Origin: Dehalococcoidia bacterium UBA1123 | GTDB lineage: Bacteria > Chloroflexota > Dehalococcoidia > Lucifugimonadales > UBA1123 | Assembly (NCBI GenBank): GCA_002313895.1 | Contig: DCAW01000069.1 | Coordinates: forward strand, 908 to 16,433 | Reading direction: 5' to 3' | Length of the DNA stretch: 15,526 nt | Shown here: piece by piece, positions 1 to 7,714 of the stretch | Layout of the letters: the number at the start of each line of letters is the position of its first letter | Position numbering within the stretch: position 1 is the first letter of the stretch | Made by a program: the position numbers and the translations under genes | The notes under the pieces: model-generated | What the model saw: only the letters and a program-made list of their open reading frames with translations | Databases searched by the model: none | Told to the model about the DNA's origin: nothing

Positions 1-10
1 TTTCAGGACA

Positions 11-1762
11 TCAGTAGCCCAGCGCTATGGCTGGCCTGAAAACATCCACTCCTGCGTACAGGACGCCGCGTTGGTAGTCAATTTTGATGGCAGATGGTCG
101 TGAGAAATTGCCGCCCATCCCCGGCTCCTCTTCAACGACCTGGACGCGGTGTCCGAGATCAATCAGACCCTGGATTGTGGAGTCGGGCAGTCGGGAGTCC
201 ACCAGCGTGTCGCGCCCGCTGGCGTCCACAGTTGGGGCGATCAGCGCCTCCTGTGGCGACATGCCAAAGGCGACGACATTGGACACCACCTGCACCCCAC
301 GGTTCATGATCTTGCGCGCTCCGGGCGCTCCCTGGCAGAGAACCGGACGGCCACCTCTGAACACCATGACTGGCGCCATGTTGTTCAACGGACGTTTCCA
401 GCCTGCCACCGAGTTTGCGTAGCCTCCTTGGGGGAGGAACCAGGCCATGCCGCCCACCAGATAGACCCCGGTCGATGGCGGGTTGGCCCCCGCCGTGAAT
501 ACTCCGGTGTGGGTGCAGGAGACGGCGTTGCGGTCCTTGTCCACCACGTTGATCTGGGTCGTGTCTTCGTAGTTCTGGTCCATCGCTGGCACGGGAACCG
601 GGGACTGAGCCATACGGCTCTGGTGTCTCCAGGGGTCATGGAGTTCGCGGTCGAGGTAATAGCCCCACGGCTCCTCGTCGTAGTCCACACCCACGTTGGC
701 TCGCTCCGACGCTGTCACCAGCCCCGCGATGTCGCGAGCGTACTCTACGGATAACATCCCATCCAGCGGAACTTCAGAATGCTCCCAATCTCCGAGGTAT
801 CGGAATCGGTCGGCGAAGGTGTGGCGAGCCGCCTGAATGAAGGTGTGGAAGTACTCGACCGAATTGTGCTTCATGGAACTGAATCCCAGGCTTTCGAGAA
901 TTCGGAACGTTTGGAGGTTCGTGATCCCTCCGCTAGGAGTGGGCACGGCTTTGACCTCGTGGCCGGCGTAAGTAACTGATAGAGGTTCAGAGACCATCGG
1001 CTGGTAGTCTGACAGGTCTTGTTTCGTGAGGACGCCGCCGTTGTCGCGCATGAAGCTGTCAATCGAGTCGGCGACCTCGCCCTCGTACATGGCTGCCCGC
1101 CCCTGAGTCGCGATGTTTCGGAGGAGGTCTCCCAAATCCCGCTGGATGACCTTTTGACCCGGCTTGGGCGAACTACGGGGAGGGCGTCCGTTTGGGAGCC
1201 ACATGCTGGCAAGGTAGGGGTCTCGGTTGAAAGCGTCTATGCTGTTTGCGGCGTACAGCGTCAGGTACCAGTTGGCCTCGAAACCGTCGGACGCTAACTG
1301 GATGGCAGGTTCCAAAACCTGCTTCAGTGGCAGAACGCCGAACCTCTGATGCGCTTCGCACAAGCCGGCGCATGTGGCTGGAACCGTGACCGAGAGTGGG
1401 CCTTCACGGTTGGCCTCGCCCTCCACATCGAACAGGTGGATGCCGCCCGCAGGCGCGGGGCCGGTGACGTTGTACATCTCCGGGTTTGCGTTCCTGGGAG
1501 CGCGACCGTTGAAGTCGATGGCGTAGGTTTTGCCCTCGGAGGCTACATGAACCAGCATGTAACCCATGCCGCCGATGGTCGCCATGTACGGCTCCAGCAC
1601 GACGTTGCAGAACCCCATAGCTACAGCCGCGTCAACGGCGTTGCCGCCAGCCTTGAGCATGGCGAGTCCTGCCTCGGCAGACTGGGGTTGCATGGAGGTC
1701 ACTGCTCCGTTCTGGGCGACCACTTCTTCTTTGCCTGGTTTCCATTTGGTTCTTAGCGCCAT
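11..1762 (-). CDS. Gamma-glutamyltransferase family protein (Ntn-hydrolase)
   Basis: 583 aa, close to the usual full length. The family cleaves gamma-glutamyl amide bonds (glutathione and relatives) and matures by autocleavage before a Thr that becomes the nucleophile. Here that Thr is probably T401, in the motif D-T-T-Q-I-N-V-V-D (400-408). Other family marks are GNAVDAAVA (40-48), an N-G-R-A-P segment near 85-89 where the substrate-carboxylate Arg normally lies, the R-P-L-N-N-M-A-P stretch (457-464), and GAPGARKI (478-485) in place of the common G-S-P-G-G. The N-terminus is hydrophilic, with no signal peptide, so a cytoplasmic enzyme is inferred, unlike periplasmic or secreted GGTs. The usual S-S of the oxyanion region is N-N here, so the substrate may not be glutathione; acylase-like or unrelated amidase roles are possible. 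The ATG at 1762 follows a GAGAGGA ribosome site. It is divergent from the MFS gene and ends with TGA. Family assignment is firm, substrate unknown. Confidence 0.92.
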   Translation of the reverse strand: MALRTKWKPGKEEVVAQNGAVTSMQPQSAEAGLAMLKAGGNAVDAAVAMGFCNVVLEPYMATIGGMGYMLVHVASEGKTYAIDFNGRAPRNANPEMYNVTGPAPAGGIHLFDVEGEANREGPLSVTVPATCAGLCEAHQRFGVLPLKQVLEPAIQLASDGFEANWYLTLYAANSIDAFNRDPYLASMWLPNGRPPRSSPKPGQKVIQRDLGDLLRNIATQGRAAMYEGEVADSIDSFMRDNGGVLTKQDLSDYQPMVSEPLSVTYAGHEVKAVPTPSGGITNLQTFRILESLGFSSMKHNSVEYFHTFIQAARHTFADRFRYLGDWEHSEVPLDGMLSVEYARDIAGLVTASERANVGVDYDEEPWGYYLDRELHDPWRHQSRMAQSPVPVPAMDQNYEDTTQINVVDKDRNAVSCTHTGVFTAGANPPSTGVYLVGGMAWFLPQGGYANSVAGWKRPLNNMAPVMVFRGGRPVLCQGAPGARKIMNRGVQVVSNVVAFGMSPQEALIAPTVDASGRDTLVDSRLPDSTIQGLIDLGHRVQVVEEEPGMGGNFSRPSAIKIDYQRGVLYAGVDVFRPAIALGY

Positions 1763-1793
1763 ATTCCTCTCGCTGTGTCCTGGATTTGTGTTG

Positions 1794-1812
1794 TATAATT
1801 TCGTCGATTATA
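1794..1812. promoter_or_regulatory. Mirror-image -10 boxes of a divergent promoter pair
   Basis: TATAAT at 1794-1799 on the plus strand and its exact inverse ATTATA at 1807-1812 (TATAAT on the minus strand) flank a 7-nt centre, forming a palindrome. The plus box lies 65 nt before the MFS start, the minus box 44 nt before the GGT start. No good -35 hexamer stands 16-18 nt from either, so use as promoters is inferred from position and consensus only. The same palindrome could be an operator. Confidence 0.42.
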
Positions 1813-1864
1813 TGAAAATCGATTCCAATATCCTGATTCGCATTCTCCCGAAGAACCCTGCTCC

Positions 1865-3157
1865 GTGGCAGTAGGCGACCCCAGCGAAAAGCAAATCGAC
1901 GGCCTGCCACCGAGCAAACAAACTTCCTCGCAACCCCAGCCCCCACTGAGGCCGTGGTCGGCGTTCGCTTTCAGGGACTACCGCATCCTCTGGCTCTCCT
2001 CGGCTGCGTCCCTGGTCACCATGCAGATGCGGCTGCTGGTCGCCGGAGTTTGGCTATACGAAGAGACCGGCTCAGGCCTTCAACTGGGTCTTCTGGGCGT
2101 TGTGCAGTTGGCGGTTCAGCTTCCGGGCATATTGTTCGGAGGAGCGTTGGCAGACCAGTTGGACCGCAAGAAGCTGATCGCCTTTACCCAATCCTTCAGT
2201 TTTGTTTTCCTGGTTATCCTAACCCTGCTGATGGCAACGGGCAACCTCAAGCCTTGGCACATCTACGCGGTGACGGCGATTCTGGGGATATCTAGCGTCT
2301 TGGGACAGCCGGCCCGTTCAGCCATCACAGCCAACATTGTGCCTAGAACCCACCTGTTGCACGCGGTCACGGCCAACACAGCGACCTTCCAGGTAGGCGC
2401 GATCCTCGCGCCTCTTGCCTTTGCTGTCGCCTTCACCAGATTCGGCGCCACGACGACATTCGCCATCGCGGCGGTGTCGGCATTACCCGCGGCAGTACTG
2501 CCGCTGTTCATCAGGACTTCGGGCGTGGCCGAAGACAGCGCAAATCAGGCTCCGATGCTCCGGCGGATGTGGGAAGGATTCCTGTTCGTCAAGGCTCACC
2601 CGATATTGCCTGGCCTTTACCTCATGGACGTGGGTGTGACGATAGTCAGCTACTATCGGATCATACTGCCGTTGATCGCTGACAAGCTCTTCAAGGCTGG
2701 GGCTGGAGCTGTGGGAGTGCTGAACGCGGCGAGTTCCTTTGGCGGAGTCGCAGGGACGTTCGCGGTGTTGTTCCTGGCGAACTATCGGGCCAAGGGCATG
2801 CTGGTGGTCTATGCGACATTGGCCTATTCACTGCTGCTGATCGTCTTCGGATTCAACACCTCGCTGTGGGTAGCGACCGTGATCCTCATCGGATTGGGGG
2901 CGTCGGACGCCATCGGTATGACGACCCGACAGACAACCGTGCAGTTGACGACTCCCGACAACATGCGCGGACGCGCCGTGAGTTTCCACTCAGTTTCTGC
3001 CATGAGCGCCAACAACCTGGGAACCTTCGAGGTCGGGTTCATGTCCGAGCAGATAGGGGCCGGAAACACGCTTATATTGGGAGGCGTCGTCGGAGTGGTA
3101 GTCGTCCTGTTGATCTGGTGGCTTCTGAAGGGAATACGGGAGTACCGTTACCCGTAG
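1865..3157 (+). CDS. MFS transporter, MFS_3 (EntS-like) type
   Basis: 430 aa with a hydrophilic 30-residue N-terminus followed by a run of hydrophobic segments typical of a 12-helix major facilitator. The loop between helices 2 and 3 carries motif A (G-A-L-A-D-Q-L-D-R-K-K, 93-103). The opening F-R-D-Y-R-I-L-W-L-S (36-45) and the T-P-D-N-M-R-G-R-A segment (363-371) are typical of the MFS_3 group, which includes siderophore and drug exporters. It is therefore probably a proton-driven efflux pump in the cytoplasmic membrane; the substrate cannot be told. The start is the GTG at 1865, the first usable codon in frame; no clear ribosome site precedes it and the next in-frame ATG is inside helix 1, so the exact start is uncertain. 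It is divergent from the GGT gene, and linkage to it by function is only a possibility. It ends with TAG and converges on the 88-aa gene. Confidence 0.9.
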   Translation: MAVGDPSEKQIDGLPPSKQTSSQPQPPLRPWSAFAFRDYRILWLSSAASLVTMQMRLLVAGVWLYEETGSGLQLGLLGVVQLAVQLPGILFGGALADQLDRKKLIAFTQSFSFVFLVILTLLMATGNLKPWHIYAVTAILGISSVLGQPARSAITANIVPRTHLLHAVTANTATFQVGAILAPLAFAVAFTRFGATTTFAIAAVSALPAAVLPLFIRTSGVAEDSANQAPMLRRMWEGFLFVKAHPILPGLYLMDVGVTIVSYYRIILPLIADKLFKAGAGAVGVLNAASSFGGVAGTFAVLFLANYRAKGMLVVYATLAYSLLLIVFGFNTSLWVATVILIGLGASDAIGMTTRQTTVQLTTPDNMRGRAVSFHSVSAMSANNLGTFEVGFMSEQIGAGNTLILGGVVGVVVVLLIWWLLKGIREYRYP

Positions 3158-3226
3158 AGTAGCCACCAGCAATCAGTTTTCGGCCTGGCGGCCTCCTCGA
3201 CGCCTACACAATCAGCAATTTCAGAG

Positions 3227-3493
3227 TCAGTCAGCCGCGTGGAGGTACTCTCCGGTCTCCAGTGCGGCGTTGATTGCCTTGACCAGCGCTCGCGCAGAAT
3301 CTTCGGTCAGTTCCACGGCCACACGGGCGTCCAAGCCCATGCTCTGGTTGATGAGGTCAATGTTCAGGGTGTGGTCTGCCGGATGGTAGAAGGGGTGATC
3401 GTAATAGACCCTGGCCTCGGTCACCGGGAACCAGCCTTTTTGGCCCTTGCCGCTGCCATTGATCTTTGCCTTTTCAGTGACGTATGTGCACAT
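3227..3493 (-). CDS. Small conserved protein, resembles DUF6295
   Basis: 88 aa, soluble, no signal peptide. The opening M-C-T-Y-V-T-E, the G-S-G-K-G-x-x-G-W-F stretch (13-22), the Y-x-D-H-P-F-Y-H segment (31-37) and the V-A-V-E-L-T-E-D-S-A-R-A-L-V (59-72) tail match what I remember of the DUF6295 family of short bacterial proteins of unknown function; the family name is from memory. The paired aromatic and His/Asp residues suggest a small fold that might bind a ligand, but nothing catalytic can be shown. The ATG at 3493 follows a GGAGG site at about 8 nt spacing, which supports real translation. It is last in the minus-strand run, 126 nt behind the dienelactone-hydrolase-like gene, with a repeat half copy between them. 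It ends with TGA. Confidence 0.78.
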   Translation of the reverse strand: MCTYVTEKAKINGSGKGQKGWFPVTEARVYYDHPFYHPADHTLNIDLINQSMGLDARVAVELTEDSARALVKAINAALETGEYLHAAD

Positions 3494-3546
3494 TTGCGTC
3501 CTCCGGGTTTAGCTTTCAGGTAATCAGGTTTTCAGGAGTTAGGATT

Positions 3547-3573
3547 CGCCATTCTGAGCGGATGTGAAGAATC
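3547..3573. repeat. Half copy of the palindromic intergenic repeat
   Basis: The 27-bp stretch contains G-C-C-A-T-T-C-T-G-A-G-C-G and then G-A-A-G-A-A-T-C, the same core order as the left arm of the 6517-6615 element (GTCATTCT, then GAAGAATC). No matching right arm follows within 100 bp, so this is a solo or decayed arm. It lies in the spacer between two minus-strand genes. Confidence 0.5.
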
Positions 3574-3588
3574 CCGTCGGATACGTAA

Positions 3589-3603
3589 AACAGTAGTCCT
3601 GTT
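3589..3603 (-). terminator. Weak hairpin behind the dienelactone-hydrolase-like gene
   Basis: AACAG (3589-3593) pairs with CTGTT (3599-3603) around a 5-nt loop. Read on the minus strand it lies 17 nt past the gene's TAG and is followed by a short T run (TTTT). The stem has only five pairs, so it would be a weak terminator at best. Confidence 0.28.
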
Positions 3604-3619
3604 ATGAAGCCATTTGTGG

Positions 3620-4360
3620 CTAGCTGAGGTGCTTGTCGTACCATGCAAACACCTTGCGCCACGCGTCGGTGGCCTGCTCTGAACGATAGGATGGGCGGTC
3701 GACGGCGAAGAAGCTGTGGCCTGCGCCCTCGTACCTGTGGAACTCGTGGGTTTTGCCTGCGGCTTTTAGCACGGCTTCGTGCTGGTCGACCTCCTCAGGC
3801 GAGGGGGACATATCGTCCAAACCGAATATTCCCAGCAGTGGCGCGCTCAGGTCGTTGGTCATGTCGATGGGGGCAACTGGCATGCGCTCATTAATATCCG
3901 GTGGATTCATGACCACTCGGCCACCCCAGCAGTCAACTGCCGCGTCGAATTTCAGCTTCGATGCCACGATCACAACCTGTCGGCCTCCTGAGCAGAATCC
4001 GATGGTTCCAACTTTGCCGCTGTAATAGGGCAGAGACTCCAGATATGTGATGGAACCTGCAACGTCGCCGACGATTTGAGCGTCGGGATTTCCGCCCTCG
4101 GTGCGGACACGTGCCACAACGTCGTCGATGCTGCCGGGGCCGACTCGATAGTGCAGGTTGGGGGAGATGCAGACATAGCCGTGGTACGCGAACTTGCGAG
4201 CCATCTCCTTGGTGGCTTCATCCCATCCGGGCATGTGATGAATCAACACCACGCCCGGAAACGGGCCAGCCCCTAGAGGACGAGCCAGATACCCGTCGAT
4301 CTGGTCTCCGTTGTGTCCATTAATCCGGATGCTCTCCGCGATCATTCCGTCATAAGTCAT
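3620..4360 (-). CDS. Dienelactone hydrolase family protein
   Basis: 246 aa alpha/beta hydrolase, typical length for the family. The nucleophile elbow G-F-C-S-G-G (121-126) has Cys (C123) instead of Ser, the mark of dienelactone hydrolases. E48 in H-M-P-G-W-D-E fits the conserved Glu, one of D182/D183 in G-L-D-D-M-S-P fits the acid, and H215 in G-A-G-H-S-F-F the His, completing the triad. The prototype opens the lactone ring of dienelactone to maleylacetate in chloroaromatic breakdown, but many relatives act on other esters and lactones, and no catechol-pathway gene lies nearby, so the substrate is open. No signal peptide. The ATG at 4360 is chosen over an in-frame GTG five codons upstream because GGAGG stands 8 nt before it, and the GTG itself overlaps that site. 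It follows lipB by 106 nt and may have its own promoter. Confidence 0.9.
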   Translation of the reverse strand: MTYDGMIAESIRINGHNGDQIDGYLARPLGAGPFPGVVLIHHMPGWDEATKEMARKFAYHGYVCISPNLHYRVGPGSIDDVVARVRTEGGNPDAQIVGDVAGSITYLESLPYYSGKVGTIGFCSGGRQVVIVASKLKFDAAVDCWGGRVVMNPPDINERMPVAPIDMTNDLSAPLLGIFGLDDMSPSPEEVDQHEAVLKAAGKTHEFHRYEGAGHSFFAVDRPSYRSEQATDAWRKVFAWYDKHLS

Positions 4361-4410
4361 TGAAATAACCTCCACGGTTTTTGGATGTCAAGATACGTCG
4401 CGCCAACCGA

Positions 4411-4427
4411 GTTTATTGAGAATAAAC
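4411..4427. repeat. AT-rich 7-bp inverted repeat between lipB and the hydrolase gene
   Basis: GTTTATT (4411-4417) and AATAAAC (4421-4427) are perfect inverse complements around a 3-nt GAG centre. It lies 40 nt past the lipB stop and 50 nt before the hydrolase start. There is no T run behind it on the minus strand, so an operator or RNA hairpin fits as well as a terminator. Confidence 0.4.
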
Positions 4428-4466
4428 GATGGAAACATCACCCGGTTGCGTGGCGGTTGAAGCGTA

Positions 4467-5165
4467 CTATTCAGGCAAGGGAGTGTCAATAAGCGTCGAT
4501 TGTACGGATGTTGGCTCGACCTGGGAGAGTTCGAATCCGAACATCCTTCCAAAATGAGGCATGAATGCCGCGATCGCATCATCCACTGAAACGTGATGCC
4601 CCAACTCCCGCGACATTGAAGTTGTGGCAACGTCAGGCATGCCGCAGGCGATGATGTGATCGAAGTAGGTCAGGTCGGGATCGACGTTCAGGGCGAATCC
4701 GTGGGTCGTGACTCCACGGTTCACTTTCACTCCGATCGACGCGATCTTCCGCTCGCCGACCCAGACACCGGTGGGCCTGTCCTCGCTTTCGGCCTTGACG
4801 CCGAACTCGGAGAGGGTGGCAATCAGCGTCCGCTCCAGCGTACGGACATATTTCAGTGGGCCGCCGCCATGACGCAGCAGGTTGATGATCGGGTAGCCTA
4901 CCAACTGGCCTGGGCCGTGGTACGTCACTTCGCCGCCCCTGTCGATATGGTGAACTTCCGCCCCTAGTTCCACAAGACGAGCCTCGTCCACCAGAATGTC
5001 GGAGTCACGGCCTCGACGGCCCAGCGTGTACACGTGGGGATGCTCCAGCAGGAGCAAGGTGTCGGGACGCTCCCCGCCAGCAACTTCCTGCTGGATGCGC
5101 CGTTGCAAGTCCCACGCCTGCTGGTAAGGGATCAGACCGAGGTTGGCGACAGCGCAAACTGGCAA
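4467..5165 (-). CDS. lipB: Octanoyl-[ACP]:protein N-octanoyltransferase
   Basis: 232 aa, usual LipB length. LipB moves octanoate from acyl carrier protein to the target lysine of lipoyl domains in the cytoplasm; LipA then inserts sulfur. Family marks are R-G-G-E-V-T-Y-H-G-P-G-Q (76-87), the catalytic Lys K140 in G-E-R-K-I-A-S-I-G-V, and the acyl-thioester Cys C174 in I-I-A-C-G-M. The preceding H-G-F-A-L-N-V-D is also canonical. The open frame runs 40 codons further upstream, but that part is Arg/Pro-rich and lies antiparallel in frame to nothing: it overlaps the E2 coding end. The homologous N-terminus begins at the TTG at 5165, only 11 nt after the E2 stop, with AAGG overlapping that stop as a weak ribosome site. 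Translational coupling to E2 is likely. The neighbour E2 carries a lipoyl domain, so LipB serves its own operon. Confidence 0.93.
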   Translation of the reverse strand: MPVCAVANLGLIPYQQAWDLQRRIQQEVAGGERPDTLLLLEHPHVYTLGRRGRDSDILVDEARLVELGAEVHHIDRGGEVTYHGPGQLVGYPIINLLRHGGGPLKYVRTLERTLIATLSEFGVKAESEDRPTGVWVGERKIASIGVKVNRGVTTHGFALNVDPDLTYFDHIIACGMPDVATTSMSRELGHHVSVDDAIAAFMPHFGRMFGFELSQVEPTSVQSTLIDTPLPE

Positions 5166-5176
5166 CTGCCTGGGCC

Positions 5177-6451
5177 TTAATAAATGCCCGTGTTGGGGCC
5201 GATGGCTTCCAGGCGGGCTTTGACGGCGTTGATGAAGCCGCTGGCCTCGGCGCCGTCCATGATTCGGTGGTCGAATGACATGCACAGGTTCATCATTGAG
5301 CGGATGGCGATGGCGTCGTTTATTGCCACCGGACGTTTGACGATGGCCTCGGTGGTCATGATAGCGGCCTGGGGGTAATTGACCAGAGGCTTCGATTCCA
5401 CGGAGCCAAGCACCCCTGTGTTGTTGGCGGTGAAGGTGCCGCCTTGGACGTCCTCCAGTCGGAGTTGGCTTCGACGGGCGCGGTCTGTGAGGTCGTGGAC
5501 TCGCTTGGCAAGCCCCGCGATGCTCAGGGTATCGGCGTTATGAATTACTGGCACCATCAGGCCCTCGGACGTCGCCATCGCGACGCCGATGTTGATTCGC
5601 TTCTTCAGGATAATCGAGTCACCGCCCCACGATGAGTTGAGCAGCGGGTTCTCTTTTAGCGACTCCGCCAAAGCCTTGATGACGAAGGGCAGGTAGGTGA
5701 TGTTGATGCCTTCGCGTTCCTGGAATTCAGCCCTCACGGCCTGCCGTCGTTGGATGAGTCCGGACACGTCAACCTCAACCGTCGTCCACGCCTGCGGAAT
5801 TAAGGTGGCGCTCTTGACCATGTTCTCAGCAATCAGGCGGCGGATGGGCGTCAGCGGAATACGCTCTTCGTCGGCGCCTGGAACAGCGGGCGCAGGCGCA
5901 GTCTGGGGCGCTGCGGTCGCAGGTTCGGTAGTTGCGACCCCCTGGTCGATCGCCTGCTGAACGTCCTTACGGGTGATCCGCCCGTTCATTCCGGAGCCAT
6001 TGACGTGAGAGAGGTCGACGTTATGTTCGCCGGCCAATCTCAGCACGGCAGGGGAGTATCGCTTGCGGCCAGACGATACAGGCGTGTCGGTCTCCATGTT
6101 CAGGACTCCGCCAGTGGGGCCAACGGGAGCCACATCTTTCAACAACTCACCGGTGCGGTTCACGGCTTGGGGCTGAGGCGCTGCGATTGGCGCAGGCACC
6201 GCTGATGCCGGTTCCTCGCCTTCGACCTCTATCTCTGCGATAAGCCCGCCCATAGGGACGGTTTCGCCTTCCTGGGCGATTATCGACGATAATGTTCCTG
6301 AGACCGGAGACGGCATCTCCATATTCACCTTATCGGTGACGACTTCAACCAGCGGGTCAAATTTTTCAACCCGGTCGCCGATCTGTTTAAGCCACTTGCC
6401 GATCACGCCCTCGGTGACCGACTCTCCGACTTGAGGCAGTTCAATCTTCAT
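5177..6451 (-). CDS. 2-oxoacid dehydrogenase complex E2 (dihydrolipoyl acyltransferase)
   Basis: 424 aa. Order: one lipoyl domain (1-76) with the lipoylated Lys in V-T-D-K-V (K41); an Ala/Pro linker; a peripheral subunit-binding domain (about 129-168, R-K-R-Y-S-P-A-V-R/L type) for E1 or E3; a second Ala/Pro linker (about 172-192); and the catalytic CAT domain from about 195 to the end with H395 and D399 in S-F-D-H-R-I-M-D-G. The protein forms the core, takes the acyl group from E1 on the swinging lipoyl arm and passes it to CoA. The single lipoyl domain and the company of BCKDH-like E1 subunits suggest a branched-chain type, but pyruvate cannot be excluded. The start at 6451 gives the standard lipoyl N-terminus (M-K-I-E-L-P-Q-V-G-E). 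The ribosome site is weak (GAGAGG about 12 nt away). A repeat element fills much of the spacer before it. Confidence 0.93.
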   Translation of the reverse strand: MKIELPQVGESVTEGVIGKWLKQIGDRVEKFDPLVEVVTDKVNMEMPSPVSGTLSSIIAQEGETVPMGGLIAEIEVEGEEPASAVPAPIAAPQPQAVNRTGELLKDVAPVGPTGGVLNMETDTPVSSGRKRYSPAVLRLAGEHNVDLSHVNGSGMNGRITRKDVQQAIDQGVATTEPATAAPQTAPAPAVPGADEERIPLTPIRRLIAENMVKSATLIPQAWTTVEVDVSGLIQRRQAVRAEFQEREGINITYLPFVIKALAESLKENPLLNSSWGGDSIILKKRINIGVAMATSEGLMVPVIHNADTLSIAGLAKRVHDLTDRARRSQLRLEDVQGGTFTANNTGVLGSVESKPLVNYPQAAIMTTEAIVKRPVAINDAIAIRSMMNLCMSFDHRIMDGAEASGFINAVKARLEAIGPNTGIY

Positions 6452-6516
6452 CGTTGTGTTCTGGCCTCTCGCAGGTTTCTTTGGGAAAGGGGTTCAGGCG
6501 TCAAGAGCCAGGGAGA

Positions 6517-6615
6517 TTTGTCATTCTTAGTCCGCAGACGAAGAATCTCGTTGTCAGCAGTCAACAGTCGATCTAGAGGCGACCAGACGCTTCGCCGCGA
6601 CTCAACATGACAATT
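6517..6615. repeat. MITE-like palindromic repeat, copy A
   Basis: Left arm 6517-6550 and right arm 6583-6615 are imperfect inverse complements: GTCAT, AGTC, CGAAG and TCT recur in order in the left arm and in the reverse complement of the right arm. The right half (from 6576) also matches copy B directly: both hold CGACCAGA, then CTTCG, then CGACTCAA at the same spacing. It lies in the spacer between E1 beta and E2. It has no coding potential; a non-autonomous mobile element or REP-like sequence that could fold in the mRNA is the likely nature. Confidence 0.68.
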
Positions 6616-6647
6616 GGATTTCATAGCATGTGTGAAATCCAGCGGAT

Positions 6648-7616
6648 TCAATATGCTGCCAGCTTTCGCATTGCGTCGGCTATTTTGTCGGCGTCCAGCA
6701 TGTACATGGCCTCCATAGCAGGGCTGAAGGGCATGGCGGGAACCTCTGGGCCTGCCAGACGGGTCACCGGGCCGTCCAGGTATTCGAAAGCCTCTTCGCC
6801 GATGATGCTTGCGACCTCGCCGCCAATGCCACCTGCCTTGCTGTCCTCGTGGACGATCAGGGCCTTGCCCGTCTTTCGGACAGATTCCAGAATCGTTTCT
6901 GAGTCCAATGGGCGCAGGGTTCGAAGATCGACAACCTCGACCGAGACCCCTTCGTCGGCTAGAGTCTGTGCTGCCTCCAGGCAGTGGTGGACCATCAGCC
7001 CATAGGTGATGACACTCAGGTCTTCGCCCTCCAGCTTCACGTCGGCGCTTGACAGCGGAATTGTGTATTCTTCGTCCGGGACCTCGCCACGAACCAGGCG
7101 GTAGGTGCGTTTGTGTTCGAGAAAAATGACAGGGTCTTCGTCCCGTATTGCGCTTTTGAGGAGGCCCTTGGCGTCGTATGGAGTCGCCGGGTTTACGACC
7201 TTGAGTCCGGGTGTGTGAGCGAAGAACGCCTCGACGCTCTGGGAGTGATAGAGCGCTCCTCGGACTCCTCCGCCTTGTGGCGCGCGCAGGACCATCGGAA
7301 CGTGCAGTTGGCCGTTGGTGCCGTAGCGGACTTTTGCGGCTTCGCCTACGATCTGATTTATGGTGGGCCAGATAAAGTCGGCGAACTCGATCTCCGCGAT
7401 GGGACGCATCCCGTGGATCGCTGCGCCTATGGCGACAGCCGCTATGGACGCTTCGGCCAGTGGAGTGTCGATGACCCTCTCCTCGCCGAACTCCTCCAGG
7501 AAACCGTCAGTCGCCAGGAACACGCCGCCTCGCGCTCCGACGTCTTCGCCCAAGATGAACACGCGCTCGTCACGCTGCATTTCCTCACGCATGGCCTCGC
7601 GCACTGCTTCTAGCAC
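6648..7616 (-). CDS. 2-oxoacid dehydrogenase E1 beta subunit (BCKDH-like)
   Basis: 322 aa from the GTG at 7616. With E1 alpha it forms the alpha2-beta2 ThDP enzyme that decarboxylates a 2-oxoacid and acylates the lipoyl arm of E2. Visible marks: I-L-G-E-D-V-G (21-27), T-P-L-A-E-A-S-I-A (51-59) with the ThDP-activating Glu E55, the I-E-F-A-D-F (76-81) core, and G-A-L-Y-H-S-Q-S (120-127) with H124, a segment more like branched-chain than pyruvate E1 beta. The C-terminal transketolase-C half (about 195-322) is complete. Start problem: a strong AGGAGG stands 21 nt before this GTG, too far, but 6 nt before an in-frame ATA at 7631 that would add I/M-A-V-K-T, just what the family has. The true start may therefore be that ATA. 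It ends with TGA. Confidence 0.94.
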   Translation of the reverse strand: MLEAVREAMREEMQRDERVFILGEDVGARGGVFLATDGFLEEFGEERVIDTPLAEASIAAVAIGAAIHGMRPIAEIEFADFIWPTINQIVGEAAKVRYGTNGQLHVPMVLRAPQGGGVRGALYHSQSVEAFFAHTPGLKVVNPATPYDAKGLLKSAIRDEDPVIFLEHKRTYRLVRGEVPDEEYTIPLSSADVKLEGEDLSVITYGLMVHHCLEAAQTLADEGVSVEVVDLRTLRPLDSETILESVRKTGKALIVHEDSKAGGIGGEVASIIGEEAFEYLDGPVTRLAGPEVPAMPFSPAMEAMYMLDADKIADAMRKLAAY

Positions 7617-7628
7617 AGTCTTGACCGC

Positions 7629-7643
7629 TATGGCGCACCTCCT
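7629..7643 (-). promoter_or_regulatory. Ribosome site pointing to a non-standard ATA start of E1 beta
   Basis: On the minus strand AGGAGG (7643-7638) is followed by 6 nt and then ATA (7631-7629), in frame with the E1 beta gene five codons before its first standard start, GTG. The spacing is ideal for the ATA. No ATG, GTG or TTG lies in frame at this place. Confidence 0.6.
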
Positions 7644-7714
7644 GCGATTGGTCGATTTGGTGTTCTATCAGCCCATATCATTTGTTGTCGTCTCAATCAA
7701 TACTCGAAAGGCTG

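Noticed and set aside
149..754. 201-codon open frame antisense to the GGT gene
   Set aside because: Shadow of a well-conserved gene; the composition is Arg/His-rich as such shadows are.
3158..3226. Terminator between the MFS gene and the 88-aa gene
   Set aside because: Only a 4-bp GGCC stem and no T run on either strand.
5166..5285. 40-codon N-terminal extension of LipB
   Set aside because: Arg/Pro-rich, overlaps the E2 coding end in another frame, not LipB-like.
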